DNA from: Acholoe squamosa
Taxonomy: Eukaryota > Annelida > Polychaeta > Phyllodocida > Polynoidae
Length of the DNA stretch: 64,000 bases
Direction: 5' to 3'
NCBI GenBank assembly: GCA_949317995.1
Contig: OX439052.1
Span: 38,689,932-38,753,931, forward strand
Below are positions 1 through 12,759 of this stretch, piece by piece. Position numbers and translations under genes: made by a program. The notes below the pieces were generated by a model. The model did not search any database. It was given only the letters and a program-made list of their open reading frames with translations, and was not told where the DNA came from. The stretch's first letter is position 1; every line of letters starts with the position of its first letter.

Positions 1-450
1 TTACAATAAAGGAGGATTGATCTAACTGTCTGGAGTCTGGTCATCTCATAAACAAAATCTTCCACAATGTAAAAGATCAACTGTAGCTGATTTTGTTGAA
101 ACACATAGTGGTTATAAAGGCAGAATACTGTTAGACTGAAGAAACTAAAACAAGGGAAAGCCTGTCCTATACTCAAAGTATCCTTCACTCTCATTTATAA
201 CTTGTCCCCTACTAACCCACCATTTCCTACAATGGCTGAGCTGCCTACAGCAGGATATCAGGATGCGGGTATCAATGTTTCACTCCCAATTACCCCTAAC
301 CCAAGACAAATAGAGAGAGGGAGACAAAAAGAGACCAGATTAGTGTCCACCAAGATCTTCATAGCAAGCACCATTTCCTCCCTTGTCCTATCCACTGCCC
401 AGACATTCAAAATCTACATTACACACAAGTTCAGAAGAAGGCAAATGCAG
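1..450. other. Intergenic or intronic sequence, nothing identified
   Basis: No supported gene. Short open frames here have no recognisable domain and are bounded by ordinary AT-rich sequence. It ends where a dispersed repeat (CCACTGTAAAA start) begins at about 451. Confidence 0.5.
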
Positions 451-655
451 CCACTGTAAAAGATAACTGTTGAATATACCAGGTCTCCCTGTAAAACTGA
501 ACAGTGAACCACCATAATCGTTTTCCAGTGAACCAGTGTAGGTTTTCCAAGAAGCCCCACATTGCAGTATGGTGGTGCAAAGAAGCTTGGTAAGAATAAT
601 TATGGATCTTGGCAATTTTGCAACAAGGCAACACTGGGATGGCCAAAAGTGGACC
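451..655 (+). repeat. Dispersed repeat family D, copy 1
   Basis: The tract starts CCACTGTAAAAG and continues with AACTGTTGAA, a TGTAAAACTGAACAGTGAACCACC-like block and a later TCTTGGCAA block. The same order of blocks recurs at about 18571 and 25919, so this is a dispersed element of about 200 bp. No terminal inverted repeat was established. The copies are diverged, which suggests age. Confidence 0.55.
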
Positions 656-2132
656 AATGTGAGGATAAACTAAGAGGTTTATGGCAGAATAAAATAGGCA
701 AGAAGGAAATTATCCATAGAAGTATAATACTTAGAGGATATATAACATTTACGCGTTGATGTTAGCCACGGATACAATCCAGTGGATAACATCAACAAGT
801 GCATAAATAAATATTAAATATCGTCTTCATACCATGGTACCCCCCATAGACCTCTATATTAAGTATTTACCTTTAAAATCAATGAATTGTGATGTGAGTT
901 GATGCTGATGAGAAAAAAGGGCTTCCACCATATTCAGTGATATTGGATTTCTGTTTGTCAATATGCTGTGCTGAAAATAACATTTAATTTCCACCATTTA
1001 TATAAGCATGTGAGTCCTCCTGGTGTTCACAGAACCAGGAATAGACCTTCTTGTTATTACTTTCATGTTTCAATAGATGATTTTAAAAGTAAATAGGCTA
1101 TATTCCCTCAAAATGGGGAAAATACGATGGTCTGTTTCGCCACGCCTTCGTCTCAGAGGAGTTCTTTCTCTATACACCATACGGTGAGTCTGCAGCACGG
1201 TGGGGGATGTTGACACTACGGCGTAGATGCGCAGCCCGCTGTCCGCTATGGTCAAGAATATGAGTCAACTCGCTGTCAATGAATGTGGCGGTCCAGTGTC
1301 AACATCGTTCTTTATAGCCATGAACTCCTTGTATCATTAAACTTGAATGCAAAAATATGCAAATCAGCCATAACCATGGTATAACTTCAATTAATCATGG
1401 ACATGTCCGGACATGTGATGCAAATCCCACCCAAACAACTGGCCTGACCATAATTTACAATGACCATTGTATCACAACCCCATGCCCTAGCTACACCCTG
1501 ATCCAATGGTACCCTATACACTGTGTTCTCAGGGTGTGAGGTTAATATAGGGTACTGTATGTAGGCTCAGTTGCAGCTTGCAGATATAGATATGGGATAA
1601 GGTGATGGAGTAGATGAGCAATTATGGCATGATGCATGAATGCAACCCTGGCAAACATATTCAGGTCAGGTCGTCACAAACCATCACATTTGGTGGTTTT
1701 TAGGCTCTTTTTGGGATATGGTGGTTCTGTAACAAATTATCATGAGCGAAGCTGGTCCTCAATGATCCAATTTCACCAGGCACAGGTAGGGCTACCAGAA
1801 AAACACAAATTCTTAACATTCCATCAAGGAGTTATGGTCTTCCAATGCTGAAAAAGGGCCTGAAAATGGCATTTTTTACATTAACATAATCTTTATCAAA
1901 ATAGGGTTAGAGTATCTTAGATTGCTTTATTCCATAGTATATAGGCACAGTTAGCATGACAATGAACTTTTAACATGATGTGGATCAACATTTTTTCACC
2001 GCACCCTTCTACTCCTGGTCTTTCACATTATGTCGTGTCTGAGTGATTTATTTTTCGCTTTGGTAAAAAAAATCCTAATGCCACCACTATTTGCTTTTGA
2101 CTTACGGCTACTTGAGTAAAGTAATACAAAAA

Positions 2133-2175
2133 AAAACACTTGGATGGGACATGTCCTGTCCTCTCCAAGTGTTTT
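2133..2175. repeat. Imperfect inverted repeat (hairpin)
   Basis: AAAACACTTGG at 2133-2143 is the exact reverse complement of CCAAGTGTTTT at 2165-2175. Extending inward to about 19 bp keeps pairing with two mismatches. Probably a remnant of a small TIR element; no flanking duplication was found. Confidence 0.5.
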
Positions 2176-2422
2176 ATCCACAAAACTGAATTTGGCTGCT
2201 GTATGTATGCAACTTATAGGATTGTCTTTATTACCTTTTAGATAGATAGTAGGCATGTAAAACAATATCATTTCATTTGGCTTAAACAGAAGATACAAGT
2301 GTTTTGTGTATCTATGTTATGTTTGGTGATGATTGGACCACTCTGAACACTTAAATGGTAGCTAAGCCATGACTGAATGATGAAAATACAAAGTATTTTG
2401 TCCCATCTGAGTGTTTTATAGG

Positions 2423-2442
2423 AACATGCTTCGAAGCATGTT
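2423..2442. repeat. Perfect 20-bp palindrome
   Basis: AACATGCTTCGAAGCATGTT is its own reverse complement, with TTCGAA at the centre. The function is unknown. It could be a protein-binding site or chance in AT-rich DNA. Confidence 0.6.
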
Positions 2443-5400
2443 GTAAAAAGCAGGTAATATACATATATGCACACATATTCTAGTAAACAAATACATTGAA
2501 GATATAGTGTGTGTTTATTTTAATGAATGTGAGAGCATTATTGAGTGCATGAGGCTAAAGTTAGGTCTCTTGATTTGCTTCCACTAAGTGACTCAACTCC
2601 TTTTTGGAAATAGCCTTTACTCTTATTTCTTCACCTTAATCTTAAATATGATTGCTTTGGCAAATCATCTGTGTATTCTGAAGTGAATTCACAGTGTTTG
2701 AAGTTGATATCTTGATGTTTCCTTTATTCCTGACTCAGAGGGGACATTTTCACATAAGGCATTCTTCGCACATCAACAAAAACGGAACTGCTAGGAGTTT
2801 GAGAGTATTTTAATATGTTTTAAGTAGAGGAGATGTCTCTTTACAAATAAAGTTTTTTAAAGAGTTATTCCTCATCCTTGCCCATTTGGCCTAGAAAGTG
2901 ATGGTTCCTGGTGATTCATGAATATACAAAAGCATTGATTTTTCTCCCAGCCATTTCAGGGTTAATGTACCAGCTTCAGACTTTGGGTATGGCAGATGGT
3001 AGTTGTGGCAGAACTCGGGTAAGGTGTATGATCCCTGCTATTGTATGTGGCCCCATTAATACAACAAGGTTGTATCAGTATTTTTCAGGTTTGCAGGAGA
3101 ATGAAAAGAAGTGTTACAAGTGCTATAGCACACATTTGACACAACTTTATTGCACAGGGCCCCGTGGGCACAAATATCATAAACAGATATATACATATTT
3201 TGTGCAGACCTACTTATTTAGTATTGCAGCAATGAATATTTCCTAATTTTAGGGAATATATTCTATGGCAAAACCCCACTCATAAGCCGACCGCAGTCAT
3301 AAGCTGGGGGTTGACTTTTGGAGGGACTTTTTGACACTTTTTCTTTAATCTATTGTAATAAAACCCTGGTAATAATAGCTACATAAGGGTCAATAGATAT
3401 GAAACAGAAGGAAACTCAATTTTGTGAAAATGCCAGTACAACCTTGTTACACTGAGGCGACAATGTATTAATTCTCCCTTTACTGCTTGCTGTCGTCCAG
3501 GCTATATATTACTATGGAAATAATTTCTTTGCTCGTTCAATAGAGCGTTCATTCACTATTGTTACAATTTGGATACTTAGCCTTTTTTTAAATTGAGTGC
3601 CATTGAACATTTGTTTTGTAAATTTTATATTCTAATAACAACGGTACTTTATGCCTTGAGTGATGCTGCTGGAAACGGTGGACTTGAACAACTTGCCTGT
3701 ATGCTTATTATTTCTCGAAGGTCTAGAAATGTATGCATGCATAAAAGTAGAATAATTGTAAGTAAAATTTCAGAGTGATAGCTTTTTGAACTTAATAAGT
3801 ATCAATGCACCCATATCATAGCCCTGCGGGGTTTCCCTATGACCCATCATCATCATTTCTGCTACAGGCGAGTGAAAGAAGCAAAGACCTGACGCAGCAT
3901 GTCTTGACAGAAGCTACCCTCCCCAATAATGATCCCCATATCATGTGAACTATTGAATGTAAGGTCAGCCTTAATCAAGATGGAAGATCCTTATTGGGCA
4001 TGGGATAACTGTCAGCAAGGCTAAGAAATAATGCAAGTCCCTTGTCACTGCACGGAATGAAGCCAGTCATTCCTACATGTATGATGATTTAGTTTTCTTG
4101 TACAGGGGAGCTAGTAAGGAAGTCATTATAATTTCAGATAGTTATTGTAAAGGATAATGGATAAAACACCTTAGCCTGATTTATCATTTAGGGGAATAAG
4201 AGGGATCGTGTGGTTATAAAAAAAAACATTTAAGGAGATATTAAACAGTCATTTCTTATGGTGTAGTTATATTGCAAGCATTTTGGAGGCTGTTGAGCAT
4301 TAATATTTAAACTAGGATGTACAAAATACTGGCTAGAAATTGCAATTTGTAGCAGTCGCTTTTGGGGTTGAGATGTACATGTGATCTAGATGTTTTTTTT
4401 CCAAGCTATATTTTCCACTTTACAAGGGTATATGGGTCTTGCAGTCATCACACAACTTGGATCTTCTATTTCAACAATCTTTGCACTTTGGGAATTTTCA
4501 TTTCCTAACTATTTCCAAATATACCTACGTCTTTAATTTAGACTTTTCTACAGGTATACCAATGTTTGTGGGTTTTTTTCTCAACTGACTATGCGAAACC
4601 AGCTTTGCATTTTGCACTTCATACTATGGGGGCCGCTGGAATATAATTACATTCCTGTCTGAAGTCCTACTCTCACCTATCACTATGGTAATGAGTCTTG
4701 ATGACATGAGCATGTACTATTGCAACAGTACTATTTTCTGTGGGCCACACATCCGAGTGAAAGCTAATATGGCTCACCGACAGACAACTGGGCTAATGAA
4801 CGAGCCAGTAATATTTAAAGACCAAAAAGATGTTCTAACTAATAAGTTGGTGACTGATAGCAGAGGGAGGTCTATCACTTTATTTTCTGAGGATAGCACA
4901 GCTCCATAGGTTTTACCAAGGAGTGCCGATCTTCCCGTATGTAGGAGTATAAAATAAACGAGGCACAGCATCTTGGATTTAACTTGCCAGACCTGACACA
5001 GACTCTTCATGTTGAAAACTAATGTGCCTGGGTTGACAACTTGATGGCCTGTTACTCTAAGTTCATCAGTTAGGGACGTGCACGTGCAGGCATCATCAAA
5101 TGTCATCAAGATTCTGTTAAGCTAGAAGACCATAGCAACTTCACATTTATTGTGTGAACAACTCTTATATCCAGTAATTGTTGGTCCTTCTTGAGATATA
5201 TTGACATGAAAATACAGAGATGTACCTTGAAATACATTTAGATCGACATTTAGATTAGAGAATGTCAATCTCCTCATGAGAATCAGATTGGCATTCTCGG
5301 TTGGATTGTTGTACATTTAATGCACTCTCTTGCACTTTTGTCTATGTAACTTTTAGGGAATATCAGCTGTAGGATGTGCTTTATAAGTGTCAAGAGGGCT

Positions 5401-5479
5401 CCTGTCATGAATCTCATTTCAAAATTTCAAAATGACAAGTTGCTCTTTTTCAAAGAACCTTGTGGTTATATTTTACCAG

Positions 5480-5641
5480 CGCAGGCTACCGTGGATGGAC
5501 CAAACTCGATCAGCCCACTGTCATGATAGGAAACATCTGCACATGTGTCCGATTGGGTCTGACAATATCCCGATCTGATCGTGACTGTTTTCCTCAGATA
5601 GGCCTACCAATAGAGTCTGGCCCGTTTGCAGTCACCTTACA
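5480..5641 (+). CDS. Possible internal exon with IPT/TIG-like spacing
   Basis: A pyrimidine-rich stretch ending TTTTACCAG precedes an open segment that ends at a good 5' splice site (CAA followed by GTGAGTG). The translated segment has the pattern VMIGN-x-C, a second Cys, CFP and GPFAVTL, which resembles the spacing of an IPT/TIG immunoglobulin-like repeat as in plexins or fibrocystin-like proteins. No partner exon was found. This is a weak, pattern-based call: the open segment and splice signals are seen, while the fold is inferred. Confidence 0.22.
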
Positions 5642-5642
5642 A

Positions 5643-6620
5643 GTGAGTGTGGGACAAGACTTTTTAAAATGACAAGTGGAAATTACTTACTGGGTAGCTT
5701 GAGCTTTAACCTCTGGGTAAGCAGAAAACTCTTGGAGTCTGACTGCCTACCTCATGTGGTTTAATTTCTACAATATCAGAAATTCAATAACAACTGACCC
5801 TTCACTGAGTGATAAATATGCAATGAATCCTGTAAGATATGACATAATTCATTCCACCTGATTGACTATATCTTAACATCTGCTATGACCGTTATTCTCC
5901 AACTCTCCCTGCTTGGCCCCTTTACATCTGCCCTTTAAGGTGGCAATAACGATGGCCATTTCCTTATTCCCCTAGGGTAATCTTATAGCACTGCTAAGAG
6001 CTTTAGGCAGGGTGCTACAACAGGTTAAAAAGGGACATTTATAATACCCTCTCAGCATGGAATTTCTTATTTAATGCAATACCACTCCAAACAGCCCTAC
6101 AACTTTAAATACCAATACTATTTCTATGGGAAATCTGGTATGACTCAATGGAGAGGTGTACTACTAGCCATCTAATGGGCATTGCACAGAGAGGGTGAGG
6201 GTGAGAGTAAGGATTAAGGTTAGGTTTTGGCTGCTCATGGGGAAGGTCCCATTGAGCTGTCAAGTTCCATTGGGTGGAAAACCTTGTCTACTCAAGGCCT
6301 ATTAGGCAGCAAAGACTTTAACCACTCAATGATCTATATGAGGGAAGTGTCTTATGGTGTCAAGTATGATTGGCAAAGGCATACCTTTGTGGTATGCTTG
6401 CTGTTACTGTAGTGGTAACGTATCAAATAACTTAGTTCTAGAAAACTTTGAGGCATTGTGGTTTCCCCACAGATCTAGCTAAGAAACATAGAAAAATACC
6501 TGAATTCTTAATATTCTTAATCTGGATATTATAAAACATAAACTTTCTACAATGTTAAATAAAGTCTTCACTGCAGAAAGACAAAATCTCTTTTTTTACA
6601 TAAATGGAAAATCACTGTCT
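5643..6620. other. No gene seen
   Basis: AT-rich sequence without a supported coding region or strong repeat signature. Confidence 0.45.
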
Positions 6621-6695
6621 TCCCACTCTGATATTGAGGGTTTCAAGTCGGACTGGTTGTATCTAGTCATACCACATTGAGAAATGCCCTCCTGA
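6621..6695. mobile_element. Terminal fragment of TIR family B (GGGCATTTCTCAAGATGG ends)
   Basis: This piece carries a TTTCAAGTCG...CTGGTTG block and ends GAGAAATGCCCTCCTGA, matching the right end of the complete copies at 7112-7380 and 33020-33230. Only the right terminus is present, so it is a truncated copy. Confidence 0.6.
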
Positions 6696-7111
6696 GGGAC
6701 TGGTCGACCCAATTCACAGTGAAGTGTGAATAAAATTTGGAAAACTCAAACTCAACTCAACTTATTATAAGTGTCCTGACATCTATTGGATACAGCCTTT
6801 CCATGAATCTACATGTTAGTCAGGGGGGCATGGAACATTGAGGTAAAATCCACTTACCACTAGTCATTTATAATTACGACCAATGTCCTCTAAGTATAAC
6901 TTAAACAATGTGTTGCACCTTTCACACCAATAACCATGTCTTCCAACTCTGACTAAACTAACTTTCCTTCTGTATGGTTTCAGGGCTTCTGAGGGAGTGG
7001 GATATAGCTACCATGGAAGGTGAGTAAACTCTATAACCTATGGGTTTAGAGTCTTATACCAGTTCTTATTTTTTCATGACTGACCCTTTAGTTGACTGAG
7101 TAAGCATGTTT

Positions 7112-7380
7112 GGAAGGCTTTTCTCAAGATGGTACAACTAAACCCCCTTTAAGTTGTAGTGAGATCCCTCAATTAAATACCATTACAGCCCTGCATCTAG
7201 TGGTCACTAATAATTGCAATGGTACGACTGCCTTACCAAACCCTACGTAATTACTGCCTTAAGTGCTGATCTTACAGAGTAGACGTAGTGTGTTACCTAC
7301 AATCACCCACTCTGACACTGTGGGTTTCAAGTCGTACTGGTTTGTGTCTAGTCATACCATCTTGAGAAATGCCCTCCTGA
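7112..7380. mobile_element. Non-autonomous DNA transposon, family B, longest intact copy
   Basis: The left end, GGAAGGCTTTTCTCAAGATGG, is an imperfect inverted repeat of the right end, CCATCTTGAGAAATGCCCTCC. The interior shares long blocks (CATTACAGCCCTGCATCTA, TGCAATGGTACGACTGCC) with copies at 32697-32967, 33020-33230 and the fragment at 29724-29846. There is no coding capacity. The superfamily is unassigned. Confidence 0.7.
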
Positions 7381-9553
7381 GACATGTTCTCATATGAGGA
7401 GGATTTGAGGAGTTGGTTTTTTTGACAGTTTGTTGGACCAATCTAACCAGAAAGGGACTCAAGGTTTGTCTCTATCACTACTGTTTTTTTGTTGTTTTTT
7501 TTCCCTTTCTTGCAGTAGACTGTGATGCTCTGTAACAACTCTCTCTGCCTCTCTCTGGCTTTTAGTAGTTAGCAACATAAAGAAGATACGATGGTCATAG
7601 TCAACTATGTCCCATCAAAAACTGGCACGAGTTATTTTTAGGAAAACTAGTAATGCTGAATTGCACCATTACCAGTCGATTTTCATTGTCTTAAAAATAA
7701 CCTCTCTGTTTTAAAATTTAGAAGTTCATGGGAGGAGCCGAAATGGGAGACATTGCTGATAAGTCAATGTCCCTAATAATGCTTGCTTGAATGCCGTGGG
7801 AATTTTTTTCCTCTGCACCTGTTAGCTTAATACGGCTATTGCTTTTGACAGTATTCTGTGAAATGCTGTAAATCAGGACAAGAGAACCTGAACTGTGATT
7901 CGAGATTCTATGATTGCGTTGATCAAAATTGTGCAGCAGACCTTAATAAAACAAAGATAACACCGTACAACAAAATTTCACTTTTCGAAAAAAACATAGA
8001 ATTGCCCATTTTCATCCTCAGTAGCGAAATCCATAATAGTGCAAACTGTACAAACATCAGATTTCACATCAAATCTGGTTCATCTATTTTTGATTACCAT
8101 TTACAAACCCATATATTATAATGAATTATTCATTCGTTGATTCAGTAACATGCAGTAAAAGTAGTAAATAATTATGCTCGAAAACATTAGCTAGATGACA
8201 CTTGTTTTCGGGACTGCCTTACCTGTCTCTTGTACATCTTCGGGCTCATCCCACATCAGACCCTATTACTAGCCTGCTAGAAGAAAAGGTAACCACTATC
8301 TTATGTAGCATTTTTCCATCTCTGTGAGGTCCCGTTTAAATCTCTCCTCATATATGTCACTTACCGAGCCACAGTTTTTTTTTAAATGATTGGGGGTCAG
8401 ATGCAGAAAGTGGATCTTCAAGGACATCTTGCATTTGCGTTTCTAATATGTGGCAGCAGTGTATCTACACACTCTACAAAGTCCTCAGCCTGCTTGTTTC
8501 CCAGAAATCCTGCTATGACTGCACCAAGGTCAAGCCATGAGTTCCATTTACTATGTAGCCTATTTCTGGTTATAATAACAAATTACCCTCACTTTAATCT
8601 CATGAGTATGGATAATCCTGATGTTTAGATGCAGCCTTACAAACCATAAATCATGGTTGGATGCTCTAAATGATCCAGAAGTCAATATCTCGAGGAAGTA
8701 AACGTGGAAATTTTCTGTCTTTTTAAGATGATTGCCCTTGTACCAAAATGAAACAATATATCCCAGAAACAAGTGGTTTTAAAGCAATGTACAGGAAATC
8801 GAACCTTTTTGGTGTGGATATATATACATCTTGACCCCTTTTCATATTTTCCATTATGGACTCTTGCTTCTGAACTACCAAAACTGCTACAACCATGCAT
8901 ATGGAATGTGCTAACACCGAACACATAATATTCCATAAACCTGGTTCCGATGCTTGTAATGATAGAAGCCTAGGAGCCACTTTTGGGTGAAACATGATTT
9001 GCACAAGTGTCCAAACTATTGATATTACCCAGAGAAATGCCAGGAATGACATAAGAAAGTTCTTGTACATGTTTGGGCTACACTACATAGGTGAACGTAG
9101 TGCAATAATTGCCCTAGGAGGTGTTTTCAGCATATATATGGCACCTTATGGATATCTCAAAATTTAGAGCCAATAGACATTTTTTAACCTCATTTTCAGA
9201 TTCAGCAGCCTCAAATTAGGTATAGTTGGTATGTTTGGTCTCCGTTTTTCTTTTGGTCGTTGTAAAGTGTAATTTGAAACCACTAGAGAACAAGGAATAA
9301 AAAAAGATAAAATTGAAACGAAAAACTGCAGGTCTGATCTCCCAGATATCCTCCAGCCTAATATCCTGGCCTCATCTATCAGCAACAACTGTCTTGTCCT
9401 TGATTATTTCCCTTGGTGCCTGATGAGTATACATAACAGTAGGATATTATGACTAGCATGACAACACAGTACCGTAGTTACCCATTTTATCACCTGGGCA
9501 CTTATCATTTTCAATACATCTCTACCCCGGCGCTTATTCAAGACAGGCACTTA
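7381..9553. other. No gene seen
   Basis: Several 60-115 codon frames occur on both strands, including a hydrophobic one on the minus strand at 8723-9070, but none shows a domain or splice context that would support a gene. Confidence 0.4.
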
Positions 9554-9710
9554 CACTGAAAACATGGAAGATCCGAAACGACTCAGGTCGTCAGGGTGAA
9601 TACCTACAGTTGTCATTTTGACTACCTAAAGTTGTAGTTTTAGGTATCATCAACTTGAGGACCTAAAGTGGTCACCGCTGACTAGTTTCGGATCTTCCAT
9701 GTTCTCAGTG
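9554..9710. mobile_element. MITE with CACTGAAAAC termini, TA target site
   Basis: The ends CACTGAAAACATGGAAGATC and GATCTTCCATGTTCTCAGTG are inverted repeats of about 25 bp with few mismatches, and TA flanks each end. The interior repeats CTAAAGTTGT/GTCGTCA-like motifs. It is 157 bp long and non-coding. The terminus resembles the elements at 20655, 22675 and 31437, so they may share a transposase. TA duplication is typical of Tc1/mariner-like elements, but the superfamily is inferred only. Confidence 0.75.
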
Positions 9711-10389
9711 TAATTGAATATTGTTTTCAGTGCTTAAAATTGATTACAATGCCCTTCTACCCCCTTTGCTTATTCAATACCGGCACCTATTTGAGACCCC
9801 AGCACTTAAACAGGCCACATTGGTAGTTCCAGGTACCCCAACAGTGTCCGCCGAGAGCCTAACAGTAAACACCTTTTCCTGTCCAGGTTTATCCCCGTCT
9901 GGTTGTCATTTCTTTAGTTGGATGGAGAAGAAATGTTGTTGTCTTTATGATTGAGAAGATAGGGGCCAGTTCGGATGGCAGTTAGTTAGATCAGAGACAA
10001 AAAGACTTTTAGAAACTTAATGTAAATTGAACAAAAAGCAACAAGGTACCAGGTTTGGTTAATGTAACATTTAATTGACTATTGAAACTATTCTAGAGGT
10101 TAAGAGTGAAAGAGGTTCATAAAATAACCAAAAGATTGAACATGCAGTGTGTGGTCTAACGCAGAGCTGTGATAGGGTCGCCGGTCGACCCAGCACCTGC
10201 ATCTGAGATAAGAAAAGATAAGAGCTTCTTGATACCTGCATTGGGGGCCACTGGATTACCCAGTATGGATTTATCTTTAAAGGGCCCTAGCATGGTAATG
10301 CATGCCATTAAAAAAGGTTAAGGCTAGGGCACAGCCCTAAGATACCTATGGTCAACTGTGTTCTATGTGCTATGCTAAACTATGCTATA

Positions 10390-10433
10390 ACTAAATGCTG
10401 ACAAATAGTGAGTAATTACTGACATATATTGAC
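10390..10433. repeat. Minisatellite-like tract, left part
   Basis: CTGACAAATAGTGAGTAATT and related words begin here, are interrupted by the 1.3 kb element, and resume after 11753. Same repeat unit as 11754-12290. Confidence 0.55.
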
Positions 10434-10435
10434 TA

Positions 10436-11750
10436 GGCCACACCAAATTAAATATTTAGACTATGGATTTCCCGTATCATATTTCCAGAAATACAAATTT
10501 TTTTTTTTTTTTTAATTATTTTGTCTATGGATTGCGCCCGCACCATTTTCTGCAAAAATCTGATTTTTTTTTTTCTTTTTGGGGCCATAATTTTTAAACA
10601 AACTATCACAATGGTAGAGGCTCCTATTATCGGCAGGGCCCTATTATTGGCATTTTTGATCAATCTGAGGTCCTAAACCAATGTTACTAAGTCCTGGGAG
10701 AGTGCACCAAAGGTAAAAAGCTAATTGATTGCTTCCAGCACACATATAAATAGCTGTTTCACATAAATCACATATAAAGCAGACTTTTTCTTCTTTGAAA
10801 ATTATCTGGGTCAAATCCCTTACAGCCTAATTGCCTCGATTAACAAGATAATTAATATTTCATGAATGTTTAGAACATATTTTTGTGCAGAAATGTGCTA
10901 AACTATGAGTTAGAAAAGGGTATTGACACATATATATGGTCTCTTTTAACATATTTAGGTCTGTTTTGAATTCTATGTCCTAATTCCATTTATTTGAAAG
11001 GGGTGCCGATAATAGGCTCCAAAAAAGACCAAAGGACCCTATTATCAGCATCTGTGAATAAATATTCTTCCCAAAATCTTGAAATCATAAAAAGAGAGGC
11101 ACTAGTGCATGTAGAATGAAGAAAAACTCATATCATATCCATCCCAATGAAGAGCTTTTGTAATGAAACACCTAGCACAAAATATATTCTATTTCACATT
11201 TTTCTTTGTCAGAATCCCTTATTTTCCTATCTCATTATTTATAGAAGAATTGATTTTAATCATGTCTATTTTTGAAGTCATGTGTTTTAGTTAATACAGT
11301 GTGATTAGTCAATAAAAAGTCAATACACATATATTTTGTAATCTGTACACTGGAAAAGATAACCAATATCCTACTATTTTATTAATGAGCCAAATCTGAA
11401 GGAATGTAGGTCAATGTGCTGATAATAGGAGACAGGTGCTGATAAAAGGTGCTCAGAATAGGTCAGAAAAATAACAAATGTTGACTGAACAGTTATGATA
11501 TCTAAAGGCCACAGAGTAGAAAAATTCCGAAAAATTACCATGTTTGGCATCTATTAGATTTCATATATCTAAAACCTAACATCTGCTTAAGGATTTAACC
11601 TTAAGGTGCTGATAGTAGGGTCCACTGGCCAACTCCTTTCAACTGCTTTCCTGGGAAATCTTTGGTTATCAACAAAAAAAAAGAATCGCCCTCCCTCTCC
11701 ATTCCTTCAAAATGAAAATCCATAGACCAACTTTTTAATTCGGTGTGGCC
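10436..11750. mobile_element. 1.3 kb non-autonomous DNA transposon, CTA target duplication
   Basis: GGCCACACCAAATTAA at the left and its imperfect inverse TTAATTCGGTGTGGCC at the right bound the element. Similarity continues inward through CTATGGATTT. A direct CTA lies immediately outside both ends (10433-10435 and 11751-11753). A 3-bp duplication is typical of PIF/Harbinger, but no transposase remains. The interior holds about six copies of GTGCTGATAATAGG or its complement. It is inserted into a GTCAGTAATTACTCA-type minisatellite that continues on both sides. Confidence 0.7.
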
Positions 11751-11753
11751 CTA

Positions 11754-12290
11754 ATTGCTGAGAAATGTTAACTAGATACTGACATAATTATATCGACTAA
11801 TTTCTGACAAATAGTGAGTAATTACTGATATAATTTGACTACCATAATCTCCCGCGTATAAGACACGTCCTCTATGCCAAACAAAATGCTGGGGAGTCTT
11901 ATAGGATGTACTGAAATTGGGGGTTCGTCTTATACGAGGGGTACTTTTACTATAGAAATGTACTGAATTTACAAAATTGGTACCTAAGAGGTGCATCTTA
12001 TACGCCAAAATGCATGTGCTAATTTGGGGTGCGTCTTATAAGCGCAACGCGTCTTCTACGCGGGAGATTATGGTAATTACTGACAAATAGTGCATTATTG
12101 ATATTAGCCAATATATGTCAGTAATTACTCGCCATTTATCAGCAATTAGTCAATATATATTAGTAATTACTCACTAATTGTCAGTAATTAATCAATATAC
12201 TTCAGTGCTTAGTCACTCTATGTCAGCAATTATCAATACATGTCAGTATTTACTCACAATCTGTCAACAATTAGTCAATATATAACAGAG
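11754..12290. repeat. Degenerate minisatellite (TCAGTAATTACTCAC unit)
   Basis: Irregular tandem repeats of roughly 35-45 bp are built from GTCAGTAATTACTCAC and TTAGTCAATATAT words, in one orientation after 12074 and with related words before 11841. The tract is interrupted by a MITE at 11842-12073. There is no coding potential. Confidence 0.65.
11842..12073. mobile_element. MITE with CCATAATCTCCCGCGTATAA termini, TA target site
   Basis: The left end CCATAATCTCCCGCGTATAA pairs with the right end CTACGCGGGAGATTATGG, and TA flanks both ends. The 232-bp interior repeats GTCTTATA(A/C)GCG-like words. Such TA-flanked ends fit pogo/Tc1-mariner-type non-autonomous elements (inference). It is nested in the minisatellite. 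Confidence 0.75.
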
Positions 12291-12759
12291 AAATAACCAT
12301 TGATTCCTCCTCCTGGAATGGAAAGAAAAACAACAAAAAACGGACCTACCTTACTAAAGGTATAGAGCCCCACTACACCCACCTGGTGTGAAGGTGGGGC
12401 AAGGGGTAGGGTGGGGGGCAACAGACCGTGACCTCCCCGTTGGGGACGTCTACAGTGTTGTTAGAAGTGGCACTGCATGGTAGTCAACAAGAAGCAAAAG
12501 GGAAGCTATCTTGAGCTGAGTAGATCTCGGGGCTAGTGAACAAATATTCAACCATAACAGGAGCATCTGATCTCACCAGGCATGTTTCACCAAGGGTTAA
12601 ATATCGGAAAATGCTGCTTGAGGTAGTATTTTAATGAGCCATATTGCTGATTGACTATTGCTGTAAGAGCGATTTTAATCTTTATATTTTTTGTCGCAAC
12701 AGCATCGACTGGGTTCAGGATATAGACTGGATAAACAACCTTTTAAGATTACAGCTGGC

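Larger units (their letters stand above)
662..5478. other. Long stretch without supported gene
   Basis: AT-rich sequence with only short open frames lacking domains. It holds a hairpin at 2133-2175 and a perfect 20-bp palindrome at 2423-2442, listed separately. Isolated splice-like signals exist, for example near 2959 and 3018, but no coherent exon set could be assembled. It may be intronic. Confidence 0.45.

Noticed and set aside
2959-3018. Small exon between TTTCAG and GGTAAGG signals
   Set aside because: Plausible splice signals but only about 60 bp, no domain and no partner exon; such pairs occur by chance.
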